NCBI RefSeq assembly: GCF_013205025.1
Contig: NZ_JABMLE010000003.1
Coordinates: forward strand, 589,332-653,331
Source of the DNA: Rathayibacter sp. VKM Ac-2857
Lineage (GTDB): Bacteria > Actinomycetota > Actinomycetes > Actinomycetales > Microbacteriaceae
DNA length: 64,000 nt
Direction of reading: 5' to 3'
Shown here piece by piece: positions 47,862 to 56,375 of the stretch. The notes below the pieces were generated by a model. The model did not search any database. It had not been told where the DNA came from and worked only from the letters and a program-made list of their open reading frames with translations. Position 1 is the stretch's first letter. Every line of letters begins with the position of its first letter. Both the position numbers and the translations under genes were made by a program.

Positions 47862-50800
47862 TCAGCAGGTGCGGGCTCCGTAGGCGGCCGGGATCACCGT
47901 GGTGACGGGCTTGCCGTCGACGGTGGCCGTCGCGGTGACGGTGGCCTCGCCGGCGGGCACCGAGGCGGCGCGCGTCGAGAAGGCGGCGGAGGCGTTCTTG
48001 CCGGGGAGGATCCCGGTGAACTCCTTCGAGCCGTAGGCGGAGGCGACGGTCATCGAGACGGGGACCGACGCGTTGTTCTGCGCCGTCACCGTCAGGGTGA
48101 CCTTGCCGGCGATGCAGCGGGTCGTGGCCGTCACCGCGACGGCGAGGGCGGCGGGCGCCTTCAGTGTCACGGTCACGGTCGTCGTCTGCGAGACGGTGCC
48201 GTCGGCCGAGGTGACCGCGATCGTGCCCACTCCGCCGTTCGCGGTGGTCGGCTGCGTCACGCGCACGCGGGCCGCCGAGTCGGTGGCCACCGCGGTGAGC
48301 ACCGGCATCGTCGTGCCGTCGACGGTCACGGCGTAGGAGCCGCGGGCCGGCTCGAAGCCGGCGACGCCGACTCCGTTCACGCGCAGGGCGCCGAGGGTGG
48401 CGACCGCGGCGGGCGAGGCCACCGACTCGTACAGCTTCGTCTCCGAGACGATGAGGTGCGTGTTGGCGTAGGCGTTCATCACGACGCGGAAGGCCTTGGC
48501 CGTCACCGGCGCGAAGGTCGCGTTCAGCGTCGGCGCGGTGCCGTCGGCGGGCGCGGCCAGCGCGACCGCGGACTCGTAGCCGGGGACCGCGGTCCAGGTC
48601 GTGCTGCCGGCGCCCTGGTACTGCAGCTGGTAGCTCTGCGCCCAGCTGGTGCCGCCGTCGCGCTGGAACTGCACCGACACCTGCTGCACCTGGCGGGTGG
48701 CGGGGAAGGTGTAGGTCAGGCTGCTCTGCGCGGCCTTGGTGCCGCTCGTCCAGTTGGACCAGCCCTTGTCGCCGTCGATGCCGTTGCGGGTGCGCTCCGG
48801 TCCGAAGCCCGACTCGGACGAGGTCGCGGTGGCGACGATGCCCGCATCGGGGTTGAAGTTGCGGAGCGTGCCCGCGGTGACCAGCACCGTGAGCGTCGCA
48901 GGGAGGGTCTGGCCGTCGGCCGTCGCGGTGCCGGAGATCGTCACCGATCCGGGCGCGGCGAGCGACGCGGTGGTCAGCGGCGTCCAGTCCCAGACGACCG
49001 GCACCGCGAAGGTGCTGGTCGAGGCGCCGACGCGGGCCGACACGGTGGTCGGGGCGGCGGCCTGCACCGCGGCGACGGAGGCTCCGGCCGCGACGGTGAG
49101 CGACGCCGGGTCGGTGGCGGTGAGGCCGCCGACGTCGACGAGCGCGGTGACGGGGATCGACTGGCCGAAGAGGTCGGTCGCGGTGCCGGTCACCTCGACG
49201 CGGCCGGCGGCGGCGTAGGCCGAGTCGGCCGGGCGCTGCCAGGTGACGGCGATCGGTGCGCCGGTGCCCCAGGCGTACTGCGGGGCGATCGAGGCGGGCA
49301 GGGTCGGCGCGACGCCGACGGTGGTGCGGACGGCGACCATCTGCGCGGCGGACGGGGCGAGGTCGCGCAGCGTCCAGGACTGGTTCGCTCCGCCGTTCGA
49401 GCCGTAGACGCCGACGGTGGTGTTCTCGGTGCTGGACTGGCCGTTGACGTCGAGCGAGAGGCCGATCGACTCGTTGACCAGCGTGTACGCGGTGCCGTCG
49501 GTGGTGCTGACGATCCAGCGGGTGGCGGCGTCGGCCTTCGCGGCGTCGACCGAGAGCGTGCGCAGGTCGGTGCCGGCGCTCGTGGCGCCGAGCACGCGGC
49601 CGTCGCTGCTCTGCAGCACGACGCGGCGGGTGGCCTCGCGCTCGCCGGGGGCGACCTCGCGGACGGTCCAGCTCTGCTTCGCGGCGGCGGTGGAGTCGGT
49701 GGCGAGGGTGGTGATCGTGGTCGCGGCGCCGGTGGGGTTGCCGGTCAGCGCCTTGCCGCTCTGCGTGCCGACCAGCTGGTAGCGGTGGCCGTCGCGGAGG
49801 GCGGGGGCGGAGTCGGCGACGCCGGAGACGCCGTCGATGGAGAAGGAGGTGACCGACTTGGCGGGCACCGTGACGGTCGCGGTGCGCGACTCCCGGTCGA
49901 CGGCGACCGCGGGCTTCGCGACGAGCGCGTTGCCGGTGGGCGCGGCGGCCGAGGCGGCCTGCGTCGTGACGTAGGGGGTGACCGTCGCGCCGTCGGCGAT
50001 GCTGCCGAAGCGGGAGAGGTCGAGCACGACGGTCTTCGCGGTCGCGCCGGTGTTGGTGTGCACCACGGTCGCACCGCTGCCGTCGCCGCGGACGGCGGCG
50101 GTGGAGGAGGTGTCGTTGGTGGGCATCAGGTGGTCGCCCTCGTGGACGAACTTGGTGAAGTTGCGGATCGTGTTGAACTTCGAGTTCGTCTCGACGCCGC
50201 AGACCGGGGCCTTGGTGGAGTCGCCGCCGGCGTCCGCGACGCGGCGCGCGGACTTCCAGACCTCGGCGCCGGCCTCCTGGTACGGCTTGCAGTCGAGGTC
50301 GATGAAGATCGAGCCCCAGTTGAGGTTCTCGCCCTTCGGGCTCATGTTGTAGAGGTCCTCGACCGGCTGCCAGAGCACCCAGGCCTTCGGCTCGAGCTCG
50401 CGCAGGTCGTCGTTGATGCGGCCGGCGATGCCGAGGCCGTTCTCGATGTTGACCGGGTCGTAGCCCGCGACCCAGTTGCCCTCGATCTCGCTCATCCAGA
50501 GGTCCTTGTCGGCCTGCTTGGCGAGGTCGCGGACCGCGAGGCGGTCCGAGGTGCCGTAGGTGTGCACGTTCATCCGGTCCACTTCGGCGCGGACGGCGGC
50601 GGAGTAGGCGGCCCAGTTGGTCTTGAAGATGCTGGGGTTGGTCTCGTCCATCGCGGCGATGCCGGCGTCGCTCGACGAGGCGGCGAGGGCGGCGGCGACG
50701 TCCGGGATCAGGTCGGCCTGGCGGGTCGGGCCCATGTGCATGCCCTCCTGCCGTCCGCCGGTGGGCACGCCGTTGGTGAGCTGCGTGCCCCAGTAGTTGG

Positions 50801-51551
50801 TGTTCGGCTCGTTGAAGGGGTCGAGGGTGTCGAACTCGATGCCGTACTCGTCCTCCATGTGCGCGGTGACGGTCGCGAGGTACTGGGCGAACTTCGCCTC
50901 CGCGGCGGGCTTCAGCTGCTCGCTCGAGGCGTTGAAGCCGCCGGAGACGTAGCCGCTCTCGGTCATGAAGTAGGGGGCGGAGTTGGCGAACGCCTCCCAG
51001 TGCGAGATCTGCTTCTCCTCGGCGAGCTTCTCGACCCACCAGCGCTGCGTCCCGTCGCTCGTCCAGTCGTAGGAGGAGGCGTCGCCCGCGTTCCACTTGG
51101 CCAGGAGCGCGTCGCGGTCGGCGTAGTTCGTGCTCGTGCCGCCGTAGGTCGCGGCGTCGCCGGCCGGGTTCTGCTTCCACCAGCCCTCGACGGCGCCGCC
51201 GGGGCGGAGGTAGTCCTTCACGTCGGAGGCGTTGCCGCCGCCGATGTTGTAGCGGGCGATGTTGAGGTCGAGGCCGTCGTCGCCGAAGACCTTCTGGTAC
51301 AGCTCCTCGCGGAGCGCCTCGGGGTAGTTCCCGGTGGCGTTGGCGAACCAGACGAGGCTGGTGCCCCAGCCCTCGAACGACTCGCCCGCCGCGGCGGGGT
51401 TGGGGGTGATGCGGAAGGCGTCGGCGGCCTGCGCGGGGGCGGCGGCCGCGGGGAGCGCGAGCAGCGCTCCGGCGGCGAGGGCGGCGCTCGTGGCGAGCGC
51501 GGCGATCCGGCCCGCCTTCCGGCGAGTGCGTCTGGCAGTGGACATCGACAT
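47862..51551 (-). CDS. Secreted GH30 endo-beta-1,6-galactanase with lectin, Ig-like and CBM32-like modules, 1229 aa
   Basis: Sec signal peptide with twin basic start (RRTRRKAGRIAALATSAALA) cleaved near AQAADA. The GH30 barrel (about residues 45-480) starts ESFEGWGTSLVWFA and contains LNIARYNIGGG, the acid/base Glu248 in DPFNEPNTNYW and the nucleophile Glu355 in LWMSEIEGNW. This layout fits GH30 subfamily 5 beta-1,6-galactanases. After it come a ricin-type beta-trefoil (about 575-720), two bacterial Ig-like domains, a discoidin/CBM32-like domain (NFNPDAGIVATATSSESGFG) and a Cys-bearing end. It acts outside the cell on arabinogalactan side chains. Confidence 0.85.
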   Translation of the reverse strand: MSMSTARRTRRKAGRIAALATSAALAAGALLALPAAAAPAQAADAFRITPNPAAAGESFEGWGTSLVWFANATGNYPEALREELYQKVFGDDGLDLNIARYNIGGGNASDVKDYLRPGGAVEGWWKQNPAGDAATYGGTSTNYADRDALLAKWNAGDASSYDWTSDGTQRWWVEKLAEEKQISHWEAFANSAPYFMTESGYVSGGFNASSEQLKPAAEAKFAQYLATVTAHMEDEYGIEFDTLDPFNEPNTNYWGTQLTNGVPTGGRQEGMHMGPTRQADLIPDVAAALAASSSDAGIAAMDETNPSIFKTNWAAYSAAVRAEVDRMNVHTYGTSDRLAVRDLAKQADKDLWMSEIEGNWVAGYDPVNIENGLGIAGRINDDLRELEPKAWVLWQPVEDLYNMSPKGENLNWGSIFIDLDCKPYQEAGAEVWKSARRVADAGGDSTKAPVCGVETNSKFNTIRNFTKFVHEGDHLMPTNDTSSTAAVRGDGSGATVVHTNTGATAKTVVLDLSRFGSIADGATVTPYVTTQAASAAAPTGNALVAKPAVAVDRESRTATVTVPAKSVTSFSIDGVSGVADSAPALRDGHRYQLVGTQSGKALTGNPTGAATTITTLATDSTAAAKQSWTVREVAPGEREATRRVVLQSSDGRVLGATSAGTDLRTLSVDAAKADAATRWIVSTTDGTAYTLVNESIGLSLDVNGQSSTENTTVGVYGSNGGANQSWTLRDLAPSAAQMVAVRTTVGVAPTLPASIAPQYAWGTGAPIAVTWQRPADSAYAAAGRVEVTGTATDLFGQSIPVTALVDVGGLTATDPASLTVAAGASVAAVQAAAPTTVSARVGASTSTFAVPVVWDWTPLTTASLAAPGSVTISGTATADGQTLPATLTVLVTAGTLRNFNPDAGIVATATSSESGFGPERTRNGIDGDKGWSNWTSGTKAAQSSLTYTFPATRQVQQVSVQFQRDGGTSWAQSYQLQYQGAGSTTWTAVPGYESAVALAAPADGTAPTLNATFAPVTAKAFRVVMNAYANTHLIVSETKLYESVASPAAVATLGALRVNGVGVAGFEPARGSYAVTVDGTTMPVLTAVATDSAARVRVTQPTTANGGVGTIAVTSADGTVSQTTTVTVTLKAPAALAVAVTATTRCIAGKVTLTVTAQNNASVPVSMTVASAYGSKEFTGILPGKNASAAFSTRAASVPAGEATVTATATVDGKPVTTVIPAAYGARTC

Positions 51552-51563
51552 CGATGCGTCTCT

Positions 51564-51636
51564 CTTTCAACTCTGAAAGGGGAGCTGTTCACGTGAACAC
51601 GCCCGTGGCCTCCGACTGTACATGTTGACGTCAACA
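51564..51636. promoter_or_regulatory. Operator pair and 5'UTR hairpin of the galactanase gene
   Basis: Perfect palindromes TGTTCACGTGAACA (51586-51599) and TGTTGACGTCAACA (51623-51636), 37 bp apart. They are the same operator as at the importer/LacI promoter. CTTTCA (51564-51569) and TGAAAG (51574-51579) form a small hairpin just upstream of the SD-like AAAGAGAGA. Confidence 0.8.
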
Positions 51637-51679
51637 GGTGGAAGGGCGTTCGGCGGCTCAGCGGCTCAGTGGCTCGGCG

Positions 51680-52576
51680 CTAGACCGAGCGCGGGCGCTC
51701 GCGGAACTCCTCGGGCTCGCACTGGATGGTGGCGTGGTCGATGCCGTGGTCGTCGTGCAGGACGGCGAGCACGCCGGAGAGGGCCTCGCGGTAGTCGGCG
51801 TCCGGGGCGACGACGATGTGGCCGGTCGCGCTCTCCATGCCGGAGGTGATGGTCCAGACGTGCAGGTCGTGCAGCGCGAGCACGCCGGGCACCGCGCAGA
51901 CGTCGCGCTCGACCGCGGCGAGGTCGACGTGCGCGGGGGCCGACTCCATCAGGATCCCGAGGGCCTGGCGGGTCAGCGACCAGGTGCGCGGCAGGATCAG
52001 CAGGCCGATCAGCACGCCGACGATCGGGTCGGCCCAGGCCCAGCCGGTGGTCAGCAGCACGATCGCGGCCACGATCACGCCGACCGAGCCGAGCGCGTCG
52101 CCGAGCACCTCGAGCGACGCCCCGCGCAGGGTGATGCTCTCCTTCGCGCCGGCCGAGAGCAGGCGCAGGCTGACCAGGTTGACCGCCAGGCCGACGATCG
52201 CGGTGATCAGGAGCGGCGCGCCGGGCACCGCGGGCGGCTCGGCGAAGCGGCGGACCGCCTCCACGATCACGAAGCCGGCGACGCCGAAGAGCAGCACGCC
52301 GTTGGCCAGCGCGGCGAGCACCTCGAGCCGGTAGGAGCCGTAGGTGCGCGCCTTCGCGGCGGGGCGGGCGGCGAGCGAGATCGCGGCGATCGACATCCCG
52401 AGCGCGATCACGTCGGTGCCCATGTGCGCGGCGTCCGAGATCAGCGCGAGCGAGCCGGTGGCGATCCCGACGACGAACTCCACGACCGCGAACGCGGCGG
52501 TGAGGGCGAAGGCGAGGACGAGCGGACGGCGGTGGCGGGACGCGGCGGAACCGGCGTGCCCGTGGTCGTGTCCCAT
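51680..52576 (-). CDS. Cation diffusion facilitator (CDF) family metal exporter, 298 aa
   Basis: A His-rich N-terminus (MGHDHGHAGSAASRHRR) precedes six membrane segments (LVLAFALTAAFAVVEFVV, LALISDAAHMGTDVIALG). The two metal-site pairs are DAAHMGTD and DALGSVGV-like LEVLGDALGS; the C-terminal cytoplasmic domain has DLHVWTI and the dimer fold. It exports Zn, Co or Cd by proton antiport. SD AGGGAG. Divergent from the copper-type genes to the right. Confidence 0.88.
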   Translation of the reverse strand: MGHDHGHAGSAASRHRRPLVLAFALTAAFAVVEFVVGIATGSLALISDAAHMGTDVIALGMSIAAISLAARPAAKARTYGSYRLEVLAALANGVLLFGVAGFVIVEAVRRFAEPPAVPGAPLLITAIVGLAVNLVSLRLLSAGAKESITLRGASLEVLGDALGSVGVIVAAIVLLTTGWAWADPIVGVLIGLLILPRTWSLTRQALGILMESAPAHVDLAAVERDVCAVPGVLALHDLHVWTITSGMESATGHIVVAPDADYREALSGVLAVLHDDHGIDHATIQCEPEEFRERPRSV

Positions 52577-52703
52577 GCGACTCCCTGTGCTCCGCTCGCC
52601 GTGCTCCGCTCGCCGCGAGGACCGCGGACGTATTGTCGTATGCACACTCTTGCACGTATCGGGCCGGATGCGAAGGGCCGCGAGGGGCTGCGAGACTGAG
52701 TGG

Positions 52704-53306
52704 ATGTCGTCCTCCCGCTCCCTGCGCACCCTCCGCGGTGTCGTGGCGGCGACGACGACGACGACCACGGCCCTGTTCTCGCACGTCGCGGGCGGCGGTG
52801 AGCTGCCGGGCCTGCTCGGTCTCGCGGTGCCGCTCGTGCTCTCGGTGCTGGTCTGCGTCGCCCTCGCCGGCCGCGGGCTGTCGCTCGTGCGCCTGGCGGT
52901 CTCGGTGACGCTCAGCCAGGTCCTCTTCCACACGCTGTTCGTGATCGGCAGCGCCGAGGGGCCGGCCGGGGCGATGGGCACGGCGCACGCGCATCACGGC
53001 GGGACGATCGACGTCAGCGGTGCGACGGCGCACGCCGGCATGGCCGGCTCGATGACCGCCTCACACCTCCTCGCCGCCGTCGTCACCATCGCGGCGCTGC
53101 ACCGGGGCGAGGCGCTGCTGCTCGCGATCGCGGCGACGACCGCGCACGCGATCGTGCGGCTCGTGCGGGTGCCGGTCACCCCGGTCCTCGCCGCACCGCC
53201 CGTGCGCCGCTCCTCGTACGCGCTGCGCGAGATCCTGCCGGTCGCCACGGCCGTGCTCGCCCAGGCCGTGCCCCGCCGCGGGCCGCCCGCCGTCCCCGCC
53301 TCCTGA
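52704..53306 (+). CDS. Polytopic membrane protein with His-rich periplasmic loop, 200 aa
   Basis: Helices GVVAATTTTTTALFSHVAGG, LLGLAVPLVLSVLVCVAL, LVRLAVSVTLSQVLFHTLF, then a loop with MGTAHAHHGGTIDVS and HAGMAGSMTASH rich in His and Met, and a final helix pair. The His/Met loop suggests copper binding. It is directly upstream of the CopD-CtaG gene on the same strand, so a copper delivery or sensing role for oxidase assembly is plausible. No SD is obvious before ATG 52704. Confidence 0.7.
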   Translation: MSSSRSLRTLRGVVAATTTTTTALFSHVAGGGELPGLLGLAVPLVLSVLVCVALAGRGLSLVRLAVSVTLSQVLFHTLFVIGSAEGPAGAMGTAHAHHGGTIDVSGATAHAGMAGSMTASHLLAAVVTIAALHRGEALLLAIAATTAHAIVRLVRVPVTPVLAAPPVRRSSYALREILPVATAVLAQAVPRRGPPAVPAS

Positions 53307-53430
53307 TCCTCGACGCGCGTTGCGCGTCTTCGACGACCCCTGCCCGCGCCTGCGCACCGCCTGCGCGGCGGCGGGGGCTGTGCGCGACGCCCCGTCCCCG
53401 CGGGCGGGCCGCGTGAAGGGAGCCACGGCT

Positions 53431-55491
53431 GTGGCGCATCCATCGACCTCTCTCGACCCTGACGACCTCGACCCGGACGACGACCTCCGCCCGCCCGAGC
53501 GGCTACCGGCCCCGCCGTTGCGCGCGGCGGAGGCGACCCTGCTGCTCGCCGTGCCCGCGGCGGTCGCGGTCGCGCTCGCCGGGCTGACGTACACCGGCGC
53601 GTTCTCGACCGAGACGCGCCTGATCGACCCCGGCGAGCTGGTGACCCGCGGCCTGCCGATCGCGCGGGTCGTGCACGACAGCGCCGCGTCGCTGACGATC
53701 GGCCTGCTCACCGCGGCGACGTTCCTCCTGCCCGGCCAGCGGATCGCGCCCGGGATCGTCTCCTACTCGCAGAACCGGGCGCTGCGCTGGGCGACCTGGT
53801 CGTCCGCGGTCTGGGTGGCGTCGGCGCTCGCCGTGCTGGTCTTCACCGCGGCGAACGCGATCGGGCAGCCGCTGGACGCACCGGGCTTCCGGACGCAGCT
53901 GGTCTTCTACGCCACGCAGCTCGAGCTGGGGCAGACCCTCGTCGCGTCGACGGCCTGCGCGCTGGCGGTGCTGCTGCTCACCCTCTTCTCCCGGCGGCTC
54001 GGCGGGGTGGCGGCGGCGACTGCGATCGCGGTGCTGGCGCTCCTGCCGCTCTCGCTCTCGGGGCACGCGGCCGGCGCGGACGAGCACGCGAACGCGGTGA
54101 ACAGCCTCGCGGTGCACCTGATCGGAGTGACGGCCTGGGCGGGCGGGCTCGTCGCGGTGATCCTGCTGCGGCGCACGGTCGGCGACCAGATCGGCGCGGT
54201 CGTCGCGCGCTACTCGGTGCTCGCGGGCTGGGCGTTCGGCGCCGTCGCCTTCTCCGGGCTGGTCAACGCGTCGCTCCGGATCGAGGGGCTCGAGGACCTG
54301 GGCACGCCCTACGGGCAGCTGCTGATCGTGAAGGCCGTCGCGCTGCTCGCGCTCGGCGGCGCGGGGGCCTGGCATCGGCTGCGGCTGATCCCGCGGCTGC
54401 GCGCGGACCCGGGCGACCGCCGCGCGTTCGTCGCGGTCGCGGTCGGCGAGGTGCTGGTGATGGCGCTGACCATCGGCGTCTCGGTCGCCCTCTCGAACAG
54501 CGCGCCGCCGGTGTCCCAGGACCCGGTCAGCGGCGATGCGCGGCGCAGCCTGCTCGGCTTCCGCTACCCGCCCGAGGTGACGCCGGAGCGGATGCTCGAC
54601 CAGTGGCATCTCGACGCCGTCTGGCTCGGGATCGCCGTCGTCGGCGCCGCCCTCTACGTGCACGCGGTGCTGAAGCTCCGGCGCCGCGGTGACGCGTGGC
54701 CGCTCGGCCGGACCGTGGCCTGGGTGGCCGGCTGCGCCGCCCTCGCCTACACGACCAGCGGCGGGCCGGGCGTGTACGGGCAGGTGCACTTCAGCACGCA
54801 CATGATCCAGCACATGCTGCTGATGATGGTCGTGCCGCCGCTGCTGGTGCTCGGCGGGCCGGTGCTGCTCGCGCTGCGGGTGCTGCCGGTGCGCCGCGAC
54901 GGCGGGCGGGGGCTGCGCGAGTGGATCCTCGCGGTCGTGCACTCGCGCTATCTGGCCGTGCTGTCGAAGGCGCCGGTCGCCGCGGTGCTCTTCGCGGGCA
55001 GCCTCGTCGCGTTCTACTACACGGGCTGGTTCGAGTGGGCGATGTTCAGCCACCAGGGCCACGTGCTGATGACCCTGCACTTCCTCGCGACCGGGTACCT
55101 CTTCTTCTGGGTCCTGATCGGCGTCGACCCCGGCCCCGACCGGCCCGGCCACGTGCTGCGGCTGCTGGTGATGCTGGCGACGCTGGCCTTCCACGCCTTC
55201 TTCGGCCTGGCGATCATGTCGCAGACCACCGTCCTCGCCGCCTCCTGGTGGACGGCGCTCGGCTACACCGACACGGAGGCACTGCTCGCGGACCAGGGCG
55301 TCGGCGGCGGGATCGCCTGGTCGGCGGGCGAGATCCCGATGGTGCTGATCGCGCTGGTCGTCGTCGCGCAGTGGATGCGCTCGGAGGAGCGGACCGCCAA
55401 GCGCTACGACCGCCGCGCCGACCGCGACGGCGAGGCCGAGCTCAGCGCCTACAACGCGCGGCTGGACCGGCTGGACCGCCGGGGGTCCTGA
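53431..55491 (+). CDS. CopD-CtaG fusion: copper import and cytochrome c oxidase assembly protein, 686 aa
   Basis: N-terminal part (about residues 30-400) is a CopD-like eight-helix module with HANAVNSLAVHLIGVTAWAG. C-terminal part (about 400-660) is the caa3_CtaG module with QHMLLMMVVPPLL, GHVLMTLHFLATGYLFFW and HAFFGLAIMSQT. Many actinobacteria encode this fusion. It moves copper across the membrane and helps fill the CuB site of the aa3 oxidase. GTG 53431 has GAAGGGAG 9 nt upstream; GTG 53413 is a second option. Confidence 0.88.
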   Translation: MAHPSTSLDPDDLDPDDDLRPPERLPAPPLRAAEATLLLAVPAAVAVALAGLTYTGAFSTETRLIDPGELVTRGLPIARVVHDSAASLTIGLLTAATFLLPGQRIAPGIVSYSQNRALRWATWSSAVWVASALAVLVFTAANAIGQPLDAPGFRTQLVFYATQLELGQTLVASTACALAVLLLTLFSRRLGGVAAATAIAVLALLPLSLSGHAAGADEHANAVNSLAVHLIGVTAWAGGLVAVILLRRTVGDQIGAVVARYSVLAGWAFGAVAFSGLVNASLRIEGLEDLGTPYGQLLIVKAVALLALGGAGAWHRLRLIPRLRADPGDRRAFVAVAVGEVLVMALTIGVSVALSNSAPPVSQDPVSGDARRSLLGFRYPPEVTPERMLDQWHLDAVWLGIAVVGAALYVHAVLKLRRRGDAWPLGRTVAWVAGCAALAYTTSGGPGVYGQVHFSTHMIQHMLLMMVVPPLLVLGGPVLLALRVLPVRRDGGRGLREWILAVVHSRYLAVLSKAPVAAVLFAGSLVAFYYTGWFEWAMFSHQGHVLMTLHFLATGYLFFWVLIGVDPGPDRPGHVLRLLVMLATLAFHAFFGLAIMSQTTVLAASWWTALGYTDTEALLADQGVGGGIAWSAGEIPMVLIALVVVAQWMRSEERTAKRYDRRADRDGEAELSAYNARLDRLDRRGS

Positions 55492-55520
55492 GCGGCCCGT
55501 GGGCTCCTCGGCCCGGCACC

Positions 55521-56000
55521 TCAGCGGCGGGAGGCGGCGTCCGCGTCCCAGAGGGCCTCGAGCGGGTCGTCGGCGTCCTCGCCCGCGAGGAGCTCGGCCT
55601 GCCGGCGCTCGGCCTCCTCGGCCGAGATCTCGCCGAGGTCGGCGGAGGCGCGCAGGGCCGCGGCCCGGCCGCCCTCGCGGGTGAGGAACGGGTCCTCGGG
55701 GGTGGCGTGCCGGACGCCGTCGCGGGAGTCGAAGGCGCGCGCCGTGACGCCGGTCACCGCGGGGGAGGAGGCGAGCAGGGCCATCGCGACACGGTCGGCC
55801 GCCTGCCAGGCGGAGGCGGAGGAGCCGCGCTCGGCGATGATCGGCCCGTCGGGGGTGCCGATGGTGAGCTGCTCGATGTCGGGGAGGAGGCGGAGGATGC
55901 GCGCGGCGGCGTCGAGCGCCTCGGCGGGCACGGAGTCGACGGGGCCGGAGAACAGCGGGGTCCAGTCCTCGGTGGGCAGGCGGTGCCGCCAGGTGTCCAT
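55521..56000 (-). CDS. Hypothetical protein, 159 aa
   Basis: Acidic soluble protein starting MDTWRHRLPTEDWTPLFSGP with a strong SD (GGAGGAGG). Central IEQLTIGTPDGPIIAERGSS and ALRASADLGEISAEEAERRQ segments have no recognised fold; it ends DADAASRR. It faces the CopD-CtaG gene tail to tail. I do not assign a family. Confidence 0.6.
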   Translation of the reverse strand: MDTWRHRLPTEDWTPLFSGPVDSVPAEALDAAARILRLLPDIEQLTIGTPDGPIIAERGSSASAWQAADRVAMALLASSPAVTGVTARAFDSRDGVRHATPEDPFLTREGGRAAALRASADLGEISAEEAERRQAELLAGEDADDPLEALWDADAASRR

Positions 56001-56375
56001 CCGCGCCTCCTCCGTGATCGCGTCCGTGTTCGCGGCCGTGATCGTTCACGGCGCCGTCGCGCCGTTCGACTCCCAGAAGGCTAAGACCGGCTCCCGCGCG
56101 GGTCGACCCCCGAATCGAGGGAGTGCGCTTTGCGGATCAGACGGCTACCCGTTCGGCGCGGCGGCGCGGCGGGACCGTCCCTCCGGGCGACCTGTCGAGC
56201 TGTGCGGGCGCTGTGCCGCGCGGAGCGCGGGTGGGTGCCTGCGGCGTGATGCCTGGTCGATCCACGTGCCCCGGGGTGACCCCGGAGAGGACGGTGCAGC
56301 GCGTGCCCCGTCCGCCTCGCCCGGAGGGGCGGCGCGCCCCAGCCTAGGCTGGGGCGAACGAGGCGGGGGGTCGTC
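56001..56375. other. 375-bp non-coding region before the reverse transcriptase gene
   Basis: Contains many short GC inverted segments and a perfect palindrome at its right end. There is no coding frame with matching codon bias and no tRNA. If the RT at 56376 is a retron, its non-coding RNA would most likely lie here, but I cannot fold it by hand with confidence. Confidence 0.45.
56335..56356. promoter_or_regulatory. Perfect 22-bp palindrome containing TAGGCT, upstream of RT gene
   Basis: The arms CGCCCCAGCCT and AGGCTGGGGCG are exact complements, centred on CCTAGG. TAGGCT at 56345-56350 is a -10 of the type used here, 25 nt before the GTG. The palindrome ends 20 nt before the start, with a GAGGCGGGGGG SD between. 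Confidence 0.6.

Noticed and set aside
48456-51596. Long + strand open frame over the galactanase gene
   Set aside because: Antisense shadow with biased Gly/Arg/Val composition and no domain; the - strand GH30 gene has full catalytic motifs.
56060-56090. tRNA T-arm-like GTTCGACTCC
   Set aside because: The flanking bases do not pair into a T-stem and no cloverleaf can be built around them.
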